From Rhizobiales bacterium PAR1 (GTDB lineage: Bacteria; Pseudomonadota; Alphaproteobacteria; Rhizobiales; Beijerinckiaceae), in the NCBI GenBank assembly GCA_002256205.1, contig NKIW01000014.1, forward strand, positions 1-40,643: a stretch of 40,643 bases of DNA, read 5' to 3'. The notes below the pieces were generated by a model that saw nothing but the letters and a program-made list of their open reading frames with translations, had not been told where the DNA came from and searched no databases. Shown here in pieces: positions 8,723-16,502 of the stretch. Positions within the stretch are counted from its first letter, which is position 1. Each line of letters begins with the position of its first letter. Made by a program: the position numbers and the translations under genes.

Positions 8723-9019
8723 ATGTTCAGACGCATAGGCGACCCGGCGGCTGCCACCGTGACCATCGAGATCGAGGGTACGCTGGTCAAGGCGCGGCCC
8801 GGTGACAGCGTGACGGCGGCACTCCTCGCCTCCGGCCTCGATTTCTGCCGCCACACGCCGGTGAGCGGCACACCACGCGGCCCCTATTGCATGATGGGCG
8901 TCTGTTTCGATTGCCTCGTGACCATCGACGGGGTCGGCAATCGGCAGGGCTGTCTCGTTCCGGTCGCAGAGGGCATGAAAATCACCCTTCAGAAGGGCAA
9001 GCGGGAGATCGGACAATGA
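8723..9019 (+). CDS. (2Fe-2S)-binding small subunit, HcnA/opine-oxidase type
   Basis: 98 residues from ATG 8723, six bases after GGAG; a longer frame from 8699 is possible. The cluster ligands appear as PYCMMGVCFDCLV plus a later QGC, the ferredoxin-like pattern of HcnA and the small subunits of opine and D-hydroxyproline dehydrogenases. Its stop overlaps the start of the next gene (ATGA). It should pass electrons from the flavin subunits to the respiratory chain. Confidence 0.88.
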   Translation: MFRRIGDPAAATVTIEIEGTLVKARPGDSVTAALLASGLDFCRHTPVSGTPRGPYCMMGVCFDCLVTIDGVGNRQGCLVPVAEGMKITLQKGKREIGQ

Positions 9020-10449
9020 ACGCTCAGGTTCCCGCAGGCGGCCCCGCCCGTTCCACCTATGATGTCATCGTAATTGGCGCCGGCCCGGCGGGGATGGCGG
9101 CGGCGACCACTGCGGCCCGCGCCGGGCTTTCCACCCTCGTCCTCGATGAAAATACGGTGCCGGGCGGGCAGGTTTATCGCGCGGCGACAACGAGCCCGCT
9201 CGCGGGTGGTACGGTTCTCGGGGCAGATTTCGCCAAGGGGGCGGCGCTTGCCGGTGGGCTCGCAACGAGTGGCGCGGAGGTGATCCAGGGCGCCACCGTC
9301 TGGAGCCTTGATCGGGATCTCGTCGTTGGCGTGTCGCGCGGTGGAGCCTCGCGGCTACTCAAGGCGGGTCGGGTGATTCTGGCGACCGGTGCGCTCGAAC
9401 GGCCCTTCCCAATCCCGGGCTGGACGCTGCCGGGTGTGATGAGCGTCGGCGCGGCTCAGACCGTCCTGAAGGCCTCAGGCCTTGTGCCGAGCGGGACCAT
9501 CGCGCTCGCCGGGCAAGGGCCGCTGCTCTGGCTACTCGCAGCGCAGATCCTGCGCGCGGGCGGGACGATCCGCGCCATTCTCGACACGACCCCGAAGGCG
9601 AATTATCTCGCCGCTCTGCCCTATGCAGCAGGCTTTCTTGCTTCGCCCTATGCGTTCAAGGGGCTCGCGCTGATCCGCGAGGTGCGCGCCAAGGTGCGTG
9701 TCATTCGTGGGGTCAACCGGCTTGAAGCCTGCGGCACCGGTGCGCTCTCCTCGGTGCGCTTCGAGGCGCGCGGGGTGACGCAGACCCTCGCGCTCGATGG
9801 TCTCTTCCTGCATCAGGGTGTGGTTCCGCATGTCAATCTCGCGATGGCCGCCGGGGTCGAACACCGCTGGGACGAGGTGCAGCATTGCTTTCACCCCGTG
9901 CTCGGCGCGGGCGGGACGACCTCGGTTGAGGGTCTGCTGATCGCGGGCGATGGTGCGGGCATTGCTGGCGCTGAGGCAGCGGTCGAACGCGGACGCCTCG
10001 CGGCGCTTGTCGCGGTCAAGGCGCTCCAGCCGGAAGCGTCCGGTCTGCCAGTGCTGGCCGAGGTGGAGGCGGCGCTGGCGCGGGCGACGCGCGGCCGGGC
10101 CTTTCTCGATCGCCTCTTCGAACCGCAGAGGGAATACCGAATCCCAACCGGGGACGAGACCATCGTCTGCCGCTGCGAGGAGGTGACAGCGGGCCAGATC
10201 CGCCAGTCGATCGCGGTCGGCGCCACCGGGCCGAACCAGCTCAAGGCCTATCGCCGCTGCGGCATGGGGCCGTGTCAGGGCCGCCTTTGCGGACTGACCG
10301 TGACCGAGCTGATGGCCGAGGAACGCGGCAAGACACCGGAGGAGATTGGCTATTACCGTCTGCGCGCACCGGTCAAGCCGGTCTCGCTTGCAGAAATCGC
10401 TTCGATCCCGCCAGATGATGCTGCCGTCGGTGCGGTGGTCCGGGGATGA
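9016..10449 (+). CDS. FAD/NAD(P)-binding subunit with C-terminal 2Fe-2S domain, HcnB/OoxA type
   Basis: 477 residues from the ATG overlapping the preceding stop. N-terminal FAD motif VIGAGPAGMAAA, a second nucleotide site around the IALAGQGPLLWLLA stretch, and a C-terminal BFD-like cluster domain with C-x-C (CRCEEV) and a later C-x4-C-x4-C (CGMGPCQGRLC). This is the middle subunit of HCN synthase-like, opine oxidase-like or D-hydroxyproline dehydrogenase-like complexes. It overlaps the next gene by ATGA, so the three subunits are made together. Confidence 0.88.
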   Translation: MNAQVPAGGPARSTYDVIVIGAGPAGMAAATTAARAGLSTLVLDENTVPGGQVYRAATTSPLAGGTVLGADFAKGAALAGGLATSGAEVIQGATVWSLDRDLVVGVSRGGASRLLKAGRVILATGALERPFPIPGWTLPGVMSVGAAQTVLKASGLVPSGTIALAGQGPLLWLLAAQILRAGGTIRAILDTTPKANYLAALPYAAGFLASPYAFKGLALIREVRAKVRVIRGVNRLEACGTGALSSVRFEARGVTQTLALDGLFLHQGVVPHVNLAMAAGVEHRWDEVQHCFHPVLGAGGTTSVEGLLIAGDGAGIAGAEAAVERGRLAALVAVKALQPEASGLPVLAEVEAALARATRGRAFLDRLFEPQREYRIPTGDETIVCRCEEVTAGQIRQSIAVGATGPNQLKAYRRCGMGPCQGRLCGLTVTELMAEERGKTPEEIGYYRLRAPVKPVSLAEIASIPPDDAAVGAVVRG

Positions 10450-11558
10450 GCGACACTGCGGATGCGATCATCATCGGCGGCGGCATTCACGGCTGTTCAA
10501 CCGCGCTGCACCTTGCGTTGCGTGGGTTGCGCCCGGTGCTGATTGAGAAGGATTACGCCGGACGCCATGCTTCTGGCGTCAATGCGGGCGGAGTGCGCCA
10601 GCTTGCGCGCCACATGGCGGAAATTCCGCTTTCCGCGCGCTCAATGGATCTCTGGGAGCGTATCAGCGATCTCGTCGATGACGATTGCGGCTTCGAGTGC
10701 CACGGGCAGGTTCTCGTCGCCGAGGATGCGGCGGAACTCGAGGCGATGCGCGAGCGGGTCGCTGAACTCACCCTGCATGGCTTTACCCATGAGGAACTGA
10801 TCGACGGCGCCGAACTGCGGCGGCTGGTGCCGGCGGTGGCGGAAACCTGCCCCGGCGGTGTCGTCTCCCGACGCGATGGTGCAGCCGACCCGGCACGCAC
10901 CACGCAGGCCTTCCGCCGTAAGGCTGAGGCGCTCGGCGCTCGGGTTTTCGAGGGGCTGAAGGTCGAGCATGTCGTGCGCGAGGGCCGCGATTTCGTCGTT
11001 CGGGCGGGAGAGAAAACCTTTCGCGCGCCAATCCTCGTCAATGCCGCTGGCGCCTGGTCCGGCAGGATCGCCGCGATGCTTGGCGAGGCGGTGCCGGTCG
11101 AGGCCATCGCGCCGATGCTGATGATCACTTCGCGCGTGCCAGCTTTCATCAAGCCGGTAGTGATCCTGCGCGGTCGCAAGCTCTCGTTCAAGCAGTTCCC
11201 CAACGGCACGGTGATGATCGGCGGCGGCTATCTCGGCCGGGTCTACCCGGAGGAAAATGCCACGGTGCTCGATTGGCGCAAGCTCCAGCAGAATGCGCGC
11301 ACGGTGTGGGATCTCTTCCCGATCATGCGGGAGGCGACGATCATCCGCGCCTGGGCGGGCATCGAATCCCGCATGCCGGATGATATTCCCGTGCTCGGCA
11401 AAAGCGCGCGCCACGAGGGGCTTTATCACCAGTTCGGCTTTTCCGCGCATGGCTTCCAGCTCGGGCCGGGCACCGGCGCGATGATGGCCGAGTTGATCGT
11501 CACCGGCCAGACCAATACCCCCATCGACGGCCTCGGGATTTCCCGGTTCCTGAGCTGA
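10446..11558 (+). CDS. FAD-dependent oxidoreductase, HcnC/OoxB type (second DAO-fold subunit)
   Basis: 370 residues. FAD motif IIGGGIHGCSTALHLALRG near the N-terminus and the GVNAGGVRQ segment seen in HcnC/OoxB-like catalytic subunits. It is the probable substrate-oxidising subunit of the complex formed with the 8723 and 9016 products. True HcnABC oxidises glycine to cyanide. Here the importer, the extra oxidase and RidA point to catabolism of a larger amine or imino acid, although cyanogenesis is not excluded by motifs alone. Confidence 0.87.
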   Translation: MSDTADAIIIGGGIHGCSTALHLALRGLRPVLIEKDYAGRHASGVNAGGVRQLARHMAEIPLSARSMDLWERISDLVDDDCGFECHGQVLVAEDAAELEAMRERVAELTLHGFTHEELIDGAELRRLVPAVAETCPGGVVSRRDGAADPARTTQAFRRKAEALGARVFEGLKVEHVVREGRDFVVRAGEKTFRAPILVNAAGAWSGRIAAMLGEAVPVEAIAPMLMITSRVPAFIKPVVILRGRKLSFKQFPNGTVMIGGGYLGRVYPEENATVLDWRKLQQNARTVWDLFPIMREATIIRAWAGIESRMPDDIPVLGKSARHEGLYHQFGFSAHGFQLGPGTGAMMAELIVTGQTNTPIDGLGISRFLS

Positions 11559-11612
11559 TTTCCCACTTCTTCCAGGACGCCAACCTTCCCGAGTGCCATG
11601 AAAGGGCCTTCC

Positions 11613-11963
11613 ATGACCATTACCCGCGCCATCCGTACGCCGATCATGCACCGCGCCGTGCGCACCGGCGATCTCGTCTTCATCGGCGGCACCATCGCGG
11701 ATGATACGTCGGTGTCCATGGGCGCGCAGACTGCCAATATCCTTGGCAAGATCGAGGGCTATCTCAAGGAGGCCGGCTCCGACCGCAACCACGTGCTGAA
11801 CGCATCGATTTTCGTCACCGATCTTGCGCAGAAGAAAGAGATGGATGCCGCCTGGACCGCGTTCTTCGGCGAGGCGCTCCCCGCCCGCGCGACTGTCGGT
11901 GTGGCCGATCTCGGCGGCGGCGCGCTGATCGAAGTGGTGGTAACGGCGCGTGTTGCAGCCTGA
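11613..11963 (+). CDS. ridA: RidA/YjgF-family enamine/imine deaminase
   Basis: 116 residues from ATG 11613, six bases after AAAGGG; the ATG at 11598 lacks a good site. The sequence shows the family's GDLVFIGGTIADD start, the central NILGKIEGYLKEAGS helix and a C-terminal LPARATVGVADL segment with the conserved arginine. RidA proteins hydrolyse reactive enamine/imine intermediates to keto acids and ammonia. Its place at the end of the oxidase operon fits oxidation of a substrate to an imine that RidA then removes. Confidence 0.88.
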   Translation: MTITRAIRTPIMHRAVRTGDLVFIGGTIADDTSVSMGAQTANILGKIEGYLKEAGSDRNHVLNASIFVTDLAQKKEMDAAWTAFFGEALPARATVGVADLGGGALIEVVVTARVAA

Positions 11964-12077
11964 CGCGTGTTTCTACGGGGCAAGGTGGGACTCGTAATCT
12001 GGCCTTCATCTCCCTACATTACGCAAAACAAGGCGCGCCCGGCTGTCCGGGCAAGTGCCGCTGAGGGGAGTACTACC

Positions 12078-13061
12078 GTGGTTCAGTCGAAAAATTCCGC
12101 GAAACATCCGGTGCGCCGTGTTGTGACGACCGGCCTCGCTGTCGCCTCGGCGTTGCTGATCGTCATGGGAAGCGTCGAGGCCCGACCGGCCAAGGGCGGC
12201 AGCGTCGGCAATCGCGGTACGCGTACCGAAATCGCGCCGCCCACCACCAGCACTGCGCCGCGTCAGGCGCAGCCGATTCCCAACGCGCAGAACCCCGGCG
12301 GCCAGGCCCCGCGTGCGGCGGCCCCGGCCGCGCCTGCCGCCCAGCCCTCACGCTGGAGCGGTCTGATGGGCGGCATTGCTGGCGGCCTTCTCGGCGCGGG
12401 CCTCTTCGGCCTTCTCTCCGGCAGCGGCCTTTTCGGCGGCCTCGGTGGGTTTGGCTCTATCCTTGGGCTGATCGTGCAGGCGGCGATCCTGTTCTTCGTG
12501 ATCCGTTTCGCCATTGGCTACTTCCGCCGCCGGCAGTTGCAGCCGGCTGTCGCGGGCATGCCGAACCAGTTCGCGCGCCAGCCCATCCAGCCGGAATGGC
12601 AGCCCCAGCACGCGGCAAGCGCGCCGGCCGCCCCGCCGGTGATGCCGGAACTGGCGCTGATTGAGGCCGATTTCAACGCCTTCGAGCGTCTGCTCAGCGA
12701 GGTTCAGGATGCTTACGGTCGGGATGATCGCGTCAGCCTCACCCAGCGCGTGACGCCTGAAATGGGCAATATCTTCAATGATGAACTCAACGAGATGATG
12801 CGGCAGGGCATTACCAACCGCATTTCCGGCGTGAAGCTGTTGCAGGGCGATCTTGCCGAAGCTTGGCGCGAGCCGCAGGCTGAATTCGCCACCGTCGCGA
12901 TGCGTTATGCGATCATCGACGTAAAGGTCGAGCGTGCGACGGGGCGCGTCGTCGAGGGCGATGCGATGAAGCCGCAGGAAGTCGTCGAGAACTGGACCTT
13001 CACCCGTGCGCCGGGCGAAACCGACCGCGACTGGAAACTCTCGGCCATCCAGCAGGCGTAA
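12078..13061 (+). CDS. Exported or membrane Tim44-like domain protein
   Basis: 327 residues from GTG 12078, seven bases after GAGGGGAG. A hydrophobic N-terminus (about 15-35, ending VEA-RPA) looks like a signal peptide or anchor. It is followed by an Ala/Pro-rich linker, a glycine-rich hydrophobic hairpin (about 95-150) and a C-terminal Tim44/MRPL45-like domain (about 195-327) with the ending ENWTFTRAP..DRDWKLSAIQQA. Bacterial Tim44-like proteins have no settled function. Same strand as the RidA operon but 114 bases away, so probably its own unit. A strong hairpin follows the stop. Confidence 0.85.
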   Translation: MVQSKNSAKHPVRRVVTTGLAVASALLIVMGSVEARPAKGGSVGNRGTRTEIAPPTTSTAPRQAQPIPNAQNPGGQAPRAAAPAAPAAQPSRWSGLMGGIAGGLLGAGLFGLLSGSGLFGGLGGFGSILGLIVQAAILFFVIRFAIGYFRRRQLQPAVAGMPNQFARQPIQPEWQPQHAASAPAAPPVMPELALIEADFNAFERLLSEVQDAYGRDDRVSLTQRVTPEMGNIFNDELNEMMRQGITNRISGVKLLQGDLAEAWREPQAEFATVAMRYAIIDVKVERATGRVVEGDAMKPQEVVENWTFTRAPGETDRDWKLSAIQQA

Positions 13062-13076
13062 GCGGGCTTGCCATAC

Positions 13077-13096
13077 CCCGCGCCTTCGGGCGCGGG
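13077..13096 (+). terminator. UUCG-tetraloop hairpin after the Tim44-like gene
   Basis: CCCGCGCC-TTCG-GGCGCGGG: a perfect 8-bp GC stem closed by the very stable UUCG tetraloop, 15 bases after the stop at 13061. There is no long T run, so it may be a weak terminator or an mRNA 3'-end stabiliser. Confidence 0.55.
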
Positions 13097-13177
13097 TGCA
13101 GTCTTATGGCCATCTCACTCCGTGTTAAGCGCTGCTTGGTTACGCACTACTTGCAGTCCGGCGAAATCCCCAGCACA

Positions 13178-13191
13178 GTCGTGTCAACGAC
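13178..13191. promoter_or_regulatory. Candidate GntR operator, GTCGT-N4-ACGAC
   Basis: A small inverted repeat 27 bases upstream of the GntR gene start. FCD-type GntR proteins often repress their own promoters through short GT/AC dyads of this general shape. Only position and symmetry support it. Confidence 0.3.
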
Positions 13192-13218
13192 AAGAAGCAT
13201 TCGGGGAGCACCGTTGCC

Positions 13219-13932
13219 GTGCAGCAGAGGCCACGCGGATCGCTGACAGAGCGAGTCACCGAACGGTTGCGCCGTGCGATCCTTGATGGGGAATTCGCGC
13301 TCGGCGAGGCGCTTTCGGAAGAAAAACTTGCCACGAAGCTCGGCGTCAGCCGCTCACCGGTGCGCCAGGCCTTTGCCGCGCTCGAACAGCAAGGGCTTAT
13401 CCACGTCCGTCCGCAGCGCGGCACGTTCGTTTTCGAGCCGACTGCAGAGGATACCGCCGAACTCTGCGAATTTCGCCGCATGATCGAGATCGAAGCGCTG
13501 GATCTGGCGGTTGTACGCCAGCGTGTCGCGCTGGTTTCTAGTCTCGCCGCTGCGGCCGCAGCGATGGCCGAAGCGCTCGAAGCGGAGGATTATCTCCAAG
13601 CGACGCATGCCGATTACGAATTTCACGACGCGATCATCCAGAACAGCGGCAATTCCTACCTTGCCAGCGCCTACAAGCTGGTCTCTGGCAAGCTGACCGC
13701 GATGCGTTCGCATCAATCCATTCTGCCCTCACGCCAGAACGCTAGCGCGGAGCATTTCGAGATTGTCGGGTTTCTCAAAGCGGGCGATATGCTGGCAGCG
13801 CGGGGCGCGCTCGCGACCCACATCCTCAAGATGGCGGCACGCTACAGCCTCGAGCCGGAAGCCATCCGTCCTGTCGGCATCCGTATGGCGCGGAGCACGG
13901 CGCTCGACCATATGGGGCCGCTGACGGGTTGA
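13219..13932 (+). CDS. GntR-family (FCD domain) transcriptional regulator
   Basis: 237 residues, GTG start at 13219 after a GGGGAG site. Winged helix-turn-helix at about 5-72 (LTERVTERLRRAILDGEFALGEALSEEKLATKLGVSRSPVRQAFAAL), then the all-helical FCD ligand domain with the DYEFHDAII and HFEIVGFLKAGD metal/ligand helices. FCD regulators usually answer to sugar acids, organic acids or aromatic intermediates. It is the only regulator beside the AroQ/Gfo-Idh/aldo-keto reductase cluster on the same strand, so that cluster is its likely target. Confidence 0.9.
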   Translation: MQQRPRGSLTERVTERLRRAILDGEFALGEALSEEKLATKLGVSRSPVRQAFAALEQQGLIHVRPQRGTFVFEPTAEDTAELCEFRRMIEIEALDLAVVRQRVALVSSLAAAAAAMAEALEAEDYLQATHADYEFHDAIIQNSGNSYLASAYKLVSGKLTAMRSHQSILPSRQNASAEHFEIVGFLKAGDMLAARGALATHILKMAARYSLEPEAIRPVGIRMARSTALDHMGPLTG

Positions 13933-14183
13933 CGCAATTGACGCGGATTTCGGTGGCTGCCAGCTCTTTCCCGACTGATTTCGTCAACGCGATCACGCCA
14001 ACACTCTCTCGCATCCCTCTTGCCAATCTGCCCACGCGAAGCTCCAGCTTGACAGGGAGGAGACCTAACATTCTAGTGCTCTAGATGGTAGCGGCCGCGA
14101 CGGCCTGCCAAGCGCGAGACGGGCTTGGCGGTTCGGAAGACCCCAAGAACGACAAGGGCAAAAGCCCCGCACGGAGGGCACGC

Positions 14184-14471
14184 ATGGGACTGAAAGGCAC
14201 CACCTTTCTCGCGATCTGGCAGGATATCGCCTAAGGTGAATACGGCGAGTTGATCGAGTGGCACACGCGCGAACATATGCCGGAGTGCCTGTCGATCCCC
14301 GGCTTTTTGACCGGCAAGCGCCTGCGCCTGCCCACGACGGAAAGCTATGTCTATGGCACGGTTTATGCGGCGGAAGATGTCGAAGTGTTCCGCTCGCCGG
14401 CCTATCTCGAGCGGACGAACAACCCAACGCCGTGGACAGCGGCGGCAGTGCCGCCGCTGTCTTGTCTCTAA
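14184..14471 (+). pseudogene. Broken EthD-type small protein gene
   Basis: An ATG at 14184 after a GGAGG-like site opens MGLKGTTFLAIWQDIA, then an in-frame TAA at 14232. The same frame continues with GEYGELIEWHTREHMPECLSIPGFLTGKR and SPAYLERTNNPTPWT to 14471. The WHTREHMPE..IPGFLTG pattern is that of EthD/dabb-like proteins linked to aromatic and organic-acid catabolism. Those proteins normally continue well beyond the NNPTPWT point, so the gene is both interrupted and shortened. A readthrough product is unlikely. Confidence 0.75.
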
Positions 14472-14495
14472 CGGTTTGTGCGATAAAGGATTTCC

Positions 14496-14942
14496 ATGCG
14501 CACGATTTTCATTCTCAACGGGCCGAACCTCAACCTGCTGGGTCATCGCGAGCCGGAAATCTACGGCTCGACAACGCTGGCTGAGATCAAGGGATGGTGC
14601 GAGGCGGATGCGAAAGAACTGAGCCTCGCCATTGATTTCCGCCAGTCGAATTTCGAGGGCGAAATCATTGAGGCAATCCATGAGGCGCGCGCGAAAGCGG
14701 CGGGCATCATCATCAATCCGGCGGGCTATACCTTCACCTCGATCGCGATTCTCGACGCGCTCAAGATGGTGACACGCCCCAAGATCGAACTGCATATCTC
14801 CAATGTACATACGCGCGAGGAAATCTATCACAAATCGCTGGTTTCTCGCACAGCGACGGCGGTCATGGCGGGTTTCGGCGCCTATGGCTACCGTCTCGCC
14901 TTGCGCGCCATGGACGAGATGACAAGATCCGGGACGAGATAA
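14496..14942 (+). CDS. aroQ: Type II 3-dehydroquinate dehydratase-like protein with altered site residues
   Basis: 148 residues, the usual length for type II dehydroquinase. NGPNLNLLGHREPEIYG (8-24) keeps the active-site Arg18 and Tyr23. E98/H100 in IELHISN, N74 and R107 in REE are also present. Two positions that are normally histidine read phenylalanine: QSNF (53, usual QSNH) and YTFTS (80, usual YTHTS). In the M. tuberculosis enzyme the latter histidine lies at the substrate. It may be a slower enzyme or act on a relative of dehydroquinate. It is followed 18 bases later by a Gfo/Idh/MocA dehydrogenase, suggesting catabolic rather than biosynthetic use. Confidence 0.85.
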   Translation: MRTIFILNGPNLNLLGHREPEIYGSTTLAEIKGWCEADAKELSLAIDFRQSNFEGEIIEAIHEARAKAAGIIINPAGYTFTSIAILDALKMVTRPKIELHISNVHTREEIYHKSLVSRTATAVMAGFGAYGYRLALRAMDEMTRSGTR

Positions 14943-14960
14943 CCAAAGGGAAAGAATGAA

Positions 14961-16013
14961 ATGACGACCCGCATTGCCCTGTGTGGCGCCGGCCTGATCG
15001 GCCGCGAACATATTACGCTGATCGAGGGCCATCCCGGCACGACGCTTGCCGCAATTTGCGATCCCTCGCCGGAATCGGTTGCGCTGGCGCAGAAGCTCGG
15101 CGTGCCGCATTTCACCGATTTCGCCCCGATGCTGGATGCCGTCAAACCCGATGGCGCGATTGTCGCGACCCCGAACCAGACACATGCCCCGGTGGCGCTC
15201 GCCTGCATCGATCGTGGCATCGCCTGCCTCGTCGAGAAGCCCATCGCTGAGAGCATTACCTCGGCAAAGAAGATCGTCGCGGCATCCGAGAAATCCGGTG
15301 TGCCGGTGCTGGTCGGCCATCACCGCCGTCACAGCCCGGATATCCGGGCTGCCAAGCGCGCGATTGAGGCTGGCGAACTCGGCCCACTCGTTGCGGTCAA
15401 CGGCATGACACTGTTCGACAAGCCAGACGAGTATTTCAAGGCTGAATGGCGCACGAAAGCCGGTGCGGGTGTCATCCTGATCAACCTCATCCACGATATC
15501 GATGCGCTGCGCCATCTCGTCGGCGAGATCGAGAGCATCCGCGCCTTCACCTCCTCGGCGATCCGGGGTTTTGAGGTCGCCGATACCGCGAGCCTCGCGA
15601 TCCGCTTCGAGAATGGCGTGCTCGGCACGTTCGTGATTTCGGATGCCGCAGTTAGCCCTTGGGCGTGGGAATACACCTCCGGGCAAGCGCTTTATCACCC
15701 CAGACAGCCGGGTCCGTGCCTGTTTCTGGCGGGCCGCAAAGCCGCGCTTTCGGTGTCGGATATGTATCTCTGGCGTCACGCCGAGGCGAACCAGCATTGG
15801 CAGCATCCGCTGATCCGCGATTATCGCCCGGGTGATGGCTCACTTACCTACGTCAACCAGCTTGAGCATTTCATCGCCGTGATTCGGCGCGAGGCCCAGC
15901 CGCTGATTTCCGCGCGTGATGGCATGGCCACGCTGGCCGCAACGCTGGCGGTCGAAAAGGCCGCCGCCGAGGATCGGGCGGTTACGCTCTCCGAGATGCT
16001 GGCCGACGCCTGA
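14961..16013 (+). CDS. Gfo/Idh/MocA-family NAD(P)-dependent oxidoreductase
   Basis: 350 residues. Rossmann motif GAGLIG at 9-14, EKP at 92-94 with its catalytic lysine, and the NLIHDID segment (175-181) with the active-site histidine. The C-terminal half is the alpha/beta substrate domain. Family members oxidise hydroxyl groups of inositols, sugars and cyclic acids. In this cluster a quinate/shikimate-like or cyclitol substrate is plausible because of the AroQ-like neighbour, but that is inference. A GGGAAAG ribosome-binding site precedes the ATG. Confidence 0.9.
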   Translation: MTTRIALCGAGLIGREHITLIEGHPGTTLAAICDPSPESVALAQKLGVPHFTDFAPMLDAVKPDGAIVATPNQTHAPVALACIDRGIACLVEKPIAESITSAKKIVAASEKSGVPVLVGHHRRHSPDIRAAKRAIEAGELGPLVAVNGMTLFDKPDEYFKAEWRTKAGAGVILINLIHDIDALRHLVGEIESIRAFTSSAIRGFEVADTASLAIRFENGVLGTFVISDAAVSPWAWEYTSGQALYHPRQPGPCLFLAGRKAALSVSDMYLWRHAEANQHWQHPLIRDYRPGDGSLTYVNQLEHFIAVIRREAQPLISARDGMATLAATLAVEKAAAEDRAVTLSEMLADA

Positions 16014-16095
16014 GACACAAGTAACCGCCGGAAAACAGGCGAAACCTGAAAATTGCCCTGCCCGGCATGACCGGTTAGAGGTAGGGAGAGAACAC

Positions 16096-16288
16096 ATGAA
16101 GATGGATTTTTCCGTCGTATCCGACGCTTGGCGCACGCTGCTGGCGGGCGCTGTCGGCACCATGGCGCTGGCGATGGTGGTCGGGGTGCTCGGCATGGGG
16201 ATCCAGCGCGGGTAACGGCCGATCCCGACCTTTCTCGTCCAACTGCTCAAGGGCACTTCGCTTGCGGCAATCGTCGGCTTCATCAAGC
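16096..16288 (+). pseudogene. Remnant of a polar amino-acid ABC transporter permease
   Basis: From ATG 16096 the frame reads MDFSVVSDAWRTLLAGAVGTMALAMVVGVLG, the first membrane segment of an amino-acid permease. It stops at TAA 16213, then continues in the same frame with PTFLVQLLKGTSLAAIVGFIK, the conserved segment that follows in such permeases. The rest is missing and the sequence runs directly into an ATPase fragment in another frame. Non-functional. Confidence 0.75.
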
Positions 16289-16292
16289 GATC

Positions 16293-16502
16293 CAGAGCGG
16301 TGAAATCATCGTCGGCGGGCATCGCCTCAGCGACAGCCAGCAGGCGGTAGATGGTGTACGCCGCGAGGTCAGCATGGTGTTCCAGCAGTTCAACCTCTTC
16401 CCGCATAAAACCGTGCTGGAGAACTGCATTCTCGCGCCGATGCGGGTCAACAAATTGTCCCGCATCACTAGCTTGCGCATCAGCAAAAGGCCTGACCCAT
16501 GA
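16293..16502 (+). pseudogene. Remnant of a polar amino-acid ABC transporter ATPase
   Basis: The frame reads QSGEIIVGGHRL, then VRREVSMVFQQFNLFPHKTVLENCILAPMRVNKLSR, the Q-loop region of an amino-acid importer ATPase. The Walker A that should lie just upstream and the signature/Walker B that should lie downstream are both absent. A deletion seems to have joined the permease 5' part to this piece. The frame ends at TGA 16502, overlapping the next ATG. Confidence 0.75.

Noticed and set aside
8723-11558. Naming the three-subunit oxidase as hydrogen cyanide synthase (hcnABC)
   Set aside because: Motifs fit, but the same architecture serves opine and D-hydroxyproline dehydrogenases, and the importer/RidA context favours catabolism.
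14073-15806. Long minus-strand open frame of 577 codons across the AroQ-like and Gfo/Idh genes
   Set aside because: Shadow frame; its translation has no recognisable domain and opposes two clear genes.
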